From Anaerolineae bacterium (GTDB lineage Bacteria; Chloroflexota; Anaerolineae; Epilineales; JAHCIE01), in contig JAHCIE010000096.1 in NCBI GenBank assembly GCA_026129385.1, positions 1 through 9,888 of the forward strand: a stretch of 9,888 nt of DNA. The letters are read 5' to 3'. The translations under genes were made by a program, and so were the position numbers. The notes beneath the pieces are model-generated. The model saw only the letters and a list, made by a program, of their open reading frames with translations. It ran no database searches and was not told the DNA's origin. Numbering within the stretch: the first letter of the stretch is position 1; every line of letters begins with the position of its first letter. Below, in pieces: positions 6,672-9,888 of this stretch.

Positions 6672-9600
6672 ATGGCTCCCCGCACGCCGCCTCGCGCACC
6701 CCGTCTTCTCCCCCTCCTCCTGCTACCCTTGCTGCTTCTCCTGCTCTCTGGCTCCCTCTCGGCGGCCATCGCCGCCCCCAGCGCCGCGACTCCTACCAGC
6801 GTCACCATCGCCGGCAGCCTGCAAAGCGAGTTGGGCTGCCCCGGCGACTGGCAGGCCGACTGCGCCGCCACCCACCTGGCCTACGACGCCGCCGACGACG
6901 TCTGGCAGGGCACATTTAGCCCGCCCGCCGGCAGCTACGAATACAAGGCCGCGCTAAACAACAGCTGGGACGAGAACTACGGCCTCCACGCCACGCCCGG
7001 CGGGGCCAACATCCCCCTGGCCGCGCCTGGCGGCCCCGTCCAGTTCTTCTACGACCACAAGACCCACTGGGTCACCGACAACAAGAACTCCATCATCGCC
7101 ACCGTCCCCGGTAGCTTCCAGTCAGAGCTGGGCTGCTCCGGCGACTGGCAGCCCGACTGCCTGCGCTCCTGGCTACAAGACCCGACGGGCAGCGGCACCT
7201 ACAGCTTCGAGACGACGGCCCTGCCCGCCGGTAGCTACGAGGGCAAGGTCACCATCAACCAGGGATGGGATGAGAACTACGGCCAGGGCGGCGTGCCCGG
7301 CGGCCCCAACATCCCCTTCAGCGTGCCGACCAACAATGCGAAGGTCGTCTTCCGCTACAACCCCGCCACCCACGTCCTGACCATCCTCGCCGGTCACGGC
7401 CAGGACAACAACGTCGAGTGGGACGGCCTGCGCCACGACTCCCGCGACAGCCTGTACCGCTCACCCGGCGGCGCGGCCCCGGCGGGCACGCCCGTGACCC
7501 TCCGCTTCCGCACCTTCCACAACGACGTCACCTCGGTCAAGCTGCGCGTCTATGACATCAACGCCGGCGGGCAGACGATCCTACCCATGCAGCCCGCCGC
7601 CACCGACGTGTCATGCTTCCAGACCGGTTTGGAGAGCGAAACGTGCGACTTCTGGGCCGCCACGCTGCCCAACGCCGCACCCAACAACCTGTGGTATCGC
7701 TTCATTGTCACCGACGGGACCAAGACCGCCTACTACGCCGACGACACGCCCGCCCTGGACGGCGGCCTCGGCAAGCCGACCGACACCCCGGTCGATCAGA
7801 GCTTCGCCCTGACCGTCTACGACCCGGCCTTCAGCTCGCCGGACTGGACGCGGCGCGGCATCGTCTACCAGATTTTCCCCGACCGTTTCAACAACGGTCG
7901 CAAGGACAACGACCCCAAGACCGGCGACATCCGCTACGACGACCCGGTGCTGGCCCTGCCGTGGGGCACGCTGCCCGAGGGCTACTGCCGCAATTACGCC
8001 GACGCCAACACCAATTGCCCGTGGCGTTTCGACCCCCATCCGCCCGCCTCCAGCCCCACCAAGGAGCAGCCGCGCGGCCGCGACTACATGGGTGGCGACC
8101 TCAAGGGCGTTGACCAGAAGCTCGACTACCTGTGGGGCCTCGGCATCAACACCCTCTACTTCAACCCCATCTTCGATGCCGGGTCCAATCATGGCTACGA
8201 CACCCAGGACTACACCCGCATCGACCCCTACTTCGGGACACAGCAGGACTGGGAGAATCTGGTCAAGCACGCCGACGCGCGCGGCATGCGCATCATCCTC
8301 GACGGCGTATTCAACCACATGTCCTCCGACAGCCCCTTCTTCGACCGCTACCACCACTTCGACACCGTCGGCGCGTGCGAATCGCTGACCTCGCCCTGGC
8401 GCGACTGGTTCACCTTCCACGACGTGCCCGCCGGCACGGGCACGTGCGTTGGCAGCGCGGGGCCAGACTCCGCCACCTACGACGGCTGGTTCGGCTTCGA
8501 CAGCATCCCCGTCATCACCAAGAGCCTCCCCGCCGTCCAGCAGTACTTCCTCACCAACCCCGACAGCATCTCGCGGCGCTGGCTGAACCAGGGCGCGGGC
8601 GGCTGGCGGCTCGACGTCATGGGCGACGCCTCCTTCCCCAACGGCTACTGGGAGACGTTCCGCTCCGTGGTCAAGACCACCAAACCCGACTCGGTCATCA
8701 TTGGCGAGCTATGGCAGAAGGACGCCACCCTGCTGCGCTTCCTGCGCGGCGACCGCGCCGATAGCACCATGAACTACCGGCTACGCGACGCGGTCCTGGG
8801 CCTGCTCGCGCCCGGCCCCTTCGACTCCAAGGGCTTCGCCGACAGCGGCCGCATCATCAAGCCCTCGGAGTTCATGTCCCGCGTCAGTTCCATCCGCGAG
8901 GACTACCCCGACGCCGCCTACTACGCCGCGATGAACCTCCTCGACAGCCACGACACCGAGCGCATCCGCTGGACGCTCACGCCGGGCCAGGACACCCGCG
9001 CCGACAAGGAGTTCAACGCTGCCAATGTCGCCAACGGCGCGGCGCGCATGCGCCTGGCGGCCCTCATCCAGTTCACCATGCCCGGCATGCCCACCGTCTA
9101 CTACGGCGACGAAGTGGCGATGACCGGCGACGACGACCCCGACGACCGCCGCACCTTCCCGTGGGACAGCGACCCCAGCCTGACCCGCCCCCAGGTGCAA
9201 TCCCACTACGCCAACCTGTCGCTGGCCCGCCGCATGAGCGAGGCCCTCATGCGCGGCTCGTTCCAGGCGCTGCTGGCCGACGACGACGCCAACGTAGTCG
9301 CCTATGGCCGCAAGACCGACGCCCAGGCCGCCGTCGTCGCCGTCAACCGTGGCGACCAGCCCCGCACCGTCAGCGTGCCCGTGGCGGGCTTCCTGCCCAA
9401 CGGCGCGCTCCTCACCCTGAGCGCCAGCACGGGCAACGTGAGCGGTGGCCCCGTGACCGTCACCGACGGCGCGGTCAACGTGACCCTCGGCCCGCTCAGC
9501 GGCGCGCTGCTCCAGACCGCGCGCATGAACCTGGCCCCACCCGCCGCCCCCACCAACCTGCGCGTGACGGCCGAGGGCGCAGACAGCGTCAGCCTCGCCT

Positions 9601-9888
9601 GGGACGCCGTGGCCGGCGCGGCCAGCTATACCGTCTACCGCAGCGTCGTCAGCGGCGGCGGCTACGTCAAGGCCAACGCCGCCCCGGTCACCGGGACAAC
9701 CTTCACCGACAGCGGCGTGAGGAACGCCCAGCCCGTGTTCTACGTCGTGCGCGCCCTGGACGCGGCGGGCAACGAGAGCGCGCCCTCCAACGAAGTCAAC
9801 GCGCTGCCCCACTACACCATCGGCTGGGCCAACCTCCAGTGGCCGCCGACCCTGGCCCACACCATCAGCGCCGTCAACCGCACCGACA
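6672..9888 (+). CDS. Secreted multi-domain GH13 alpha-amylase/pullulanase-type enzyme (3' end outside window)
   Basis: The frame runs 1072 residues to the window edge without a stop. ATG 6672 has AAAGGA seven bases upstream. A signal peptide is clear: Arg-rich start, leucine run at 12-24, AIA-A-PSA cleavage region near 33-34. Two X25-like modules follow (about 43-135 and 141-240), each with SELGC.GDWQ.DC and WDENYG plus PGG.NIP. Next is a CBM34-like N-domain (about 246-385). The GH13 catalytic barrel starts near 391 (GIVYQIFPDRFNNG) and has MGGDLKGV (473-480), DGVFNH (544-549), GWRLDV with nucleophile Asp648, IIGELW with acid/base Glu679, and LLDSHDTER with His760-Asp761, so the catalytic set is complete. 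Region MNYRLRDAVLG resembles neopullulanase/cyclomaltodextrinase and type II pullulanase groups. After the C-terminal beta domain comes a fibronectin III domain (about 955-1045), then a new module beginning IGWANLQWPP at 1049. It should hydrolyse starch, pullulan or related alpha-glucans outside the cell. Exact bond specificity is uncertain. Confidence 0.95.
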   Translation, partial: MAPRTPPRAPRLLPLLLLPLLLLLLSGSLSAAIAAPSAATPTSVTIAGSLQSELGCPGDWQADCAATHLAYDAADDVWQGTFSPPAGSYEYKAALNNSWDENYGLHATPGGANIPLAAPGGPVQFFYDHKTHWVTDNKNSIIATVPGSFQSELGCSGDWQPDCLRSWLQDPTGSGTYSFETTALPAGSYEGKVTINQGWDENYGQGGVPGGPNIPFSVPTNNAKVVFRYNPATHVLTILAGHGQDNNVEWDGLRHDSRDSLYRSPGGAAPAGTPVTLRFRTFHNDVTSVKLRVYDINAGGQTILPMQPAATDVSCFQTGLESETCDFWAATLPNAAPNNLWYRFIVTDGTKTAYYADDTPALDGGLGKPTDTPVDQSFALTVYDPAFSSPDWTRRGIVYQIFPDRFNNGRKDNDPKTGDIRYDDPVLALPWGTLPEGYCRNYADANTNCPWRFDPHPPASSPTKEQPRGRDYMGGDLKGVDQKLDYLWGLGINTLYFNPIFDAGSNHGYDTQDYTRIDPYFGTQQDWENLVKHADARGMRIILDGVFNHMSSDSPFFDRYHHFDTVGACESLTSPWRDWFTFHDVPAGTGTCVGSAGPDSATYDGWFGFDSIPVITKSLPAVQQYFLTNPDSISRRWLNQGAGGWRLDVMGDASFPNGYWETFRSVVKTTKPDSVIIGELWQKDATLLRFLRGDRADSTMNYRLRDAVLGLLAPGPFDSKGFADSGRIIKPSEFMSRVSSIREDYPDAAYYAAMNLLDSHDTERIRWTLTPGQDTRADKEFNAANVANGAARMRLAALIQFTMPGMPTVYYGDEVAMTGDDDPDDRRTFPWDSDPSLTRPQVQSHYANLSLARRMSEALMRGSFQALLADDDANVVAYGRKTDAQAAVVAVNRGDQPRTVSVPVAGFLPNGALLTLSASTGNVSGGPVTVTDGAVNVTLGPLSGALLQTARMNLAPPAAPTNLRVTAEGADSVSLAWDAVAGAASYTVYRSVVSGGGYVKANAAPVTGTTFTDSGVRNAQPVFYVVRALDAAGNESAPSNEVNALPHYTIGWANLQWPPTLAHTISAVNRTD

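Noticed and set aside
8781..9860. 359-codon open frame on the minus strand
   Set aside because: It is antisense to the catalytic and fibronectin regions of the amylase and has a Gly/Val/Ala-rich meaningless translation. The similar frame at 7611..8420 is rejected for the same reason.

Overview
The window is a GC-rich, gene-dense bacterial segment of about 9.9 kb. It holds two leftward genes (1..4820) and a rightward set (5113..9888), separated by a divergent intergenic region of about 290 bp. I see no tRNA, rRNA, CRISPR array, insertion sequence or phage gene. The high GC, the fused membrane/spermidine-synthase-like protein, the large Asp-box propeller protein and the multi-module secreted amylase together suggest a Chloroflexota-like heterotroph (Anaerolineae or Caldilineae type). 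That assignment is inference from gene content, because no phylogenetic marker is present.

Left part (minus strand): 1..1370 is the 5' part of a gene for a seven-helix membrane protein fused to a spermidine-synthase-like Rossmann domain; its 3' end lies outside the window. It has its own plausible sigma70-type promoter at 1425..1453. Upstream of it, 1530..4820 encodes a 1096-residue WD40/YVTN/BNR (Asp-box) propeller protein, also with a convincing promoter (4864..4892). A perfect 32-bp palindrome (1505..1536) lies over the stop codon of the propeller gene, between the two genes.

Centre: the divergent region 4821..5112 carries the promoter of the propeller gene, a 15-bp tandem duplication with an adjacent 9-bp tandem duplication, and a rightward extended -10 element just before position 5113.

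Right part (plus strand): 5113..6058 is a multi-pass membrane protein gene whose second half is open but whose first half is broken by about eight one-base shifts, nearly all in short C runs. Correcting one C at each site gives a coherent protein of about 315 residues. It is followed closely by an intact DinB-fold protein (6083..6574) and then by a large secreted GH13 amylase/pullulanase-type enzyme (6672 to the window end). The enzyme has two X25-like modules, a CBM34-like domain, a complete catalytic domain, a fibronectin type III domain and the start of a further module.

The genes do not form one recognisable pathway. The clearest biological role is extracellular alpha-glucan breakdown by the last gene. 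I found no strong evidence of a new multi-gene system. The most unusual signal is the cluster of single-C frameshifts confined to about 410 bp of an otherwise cleanly coding window.
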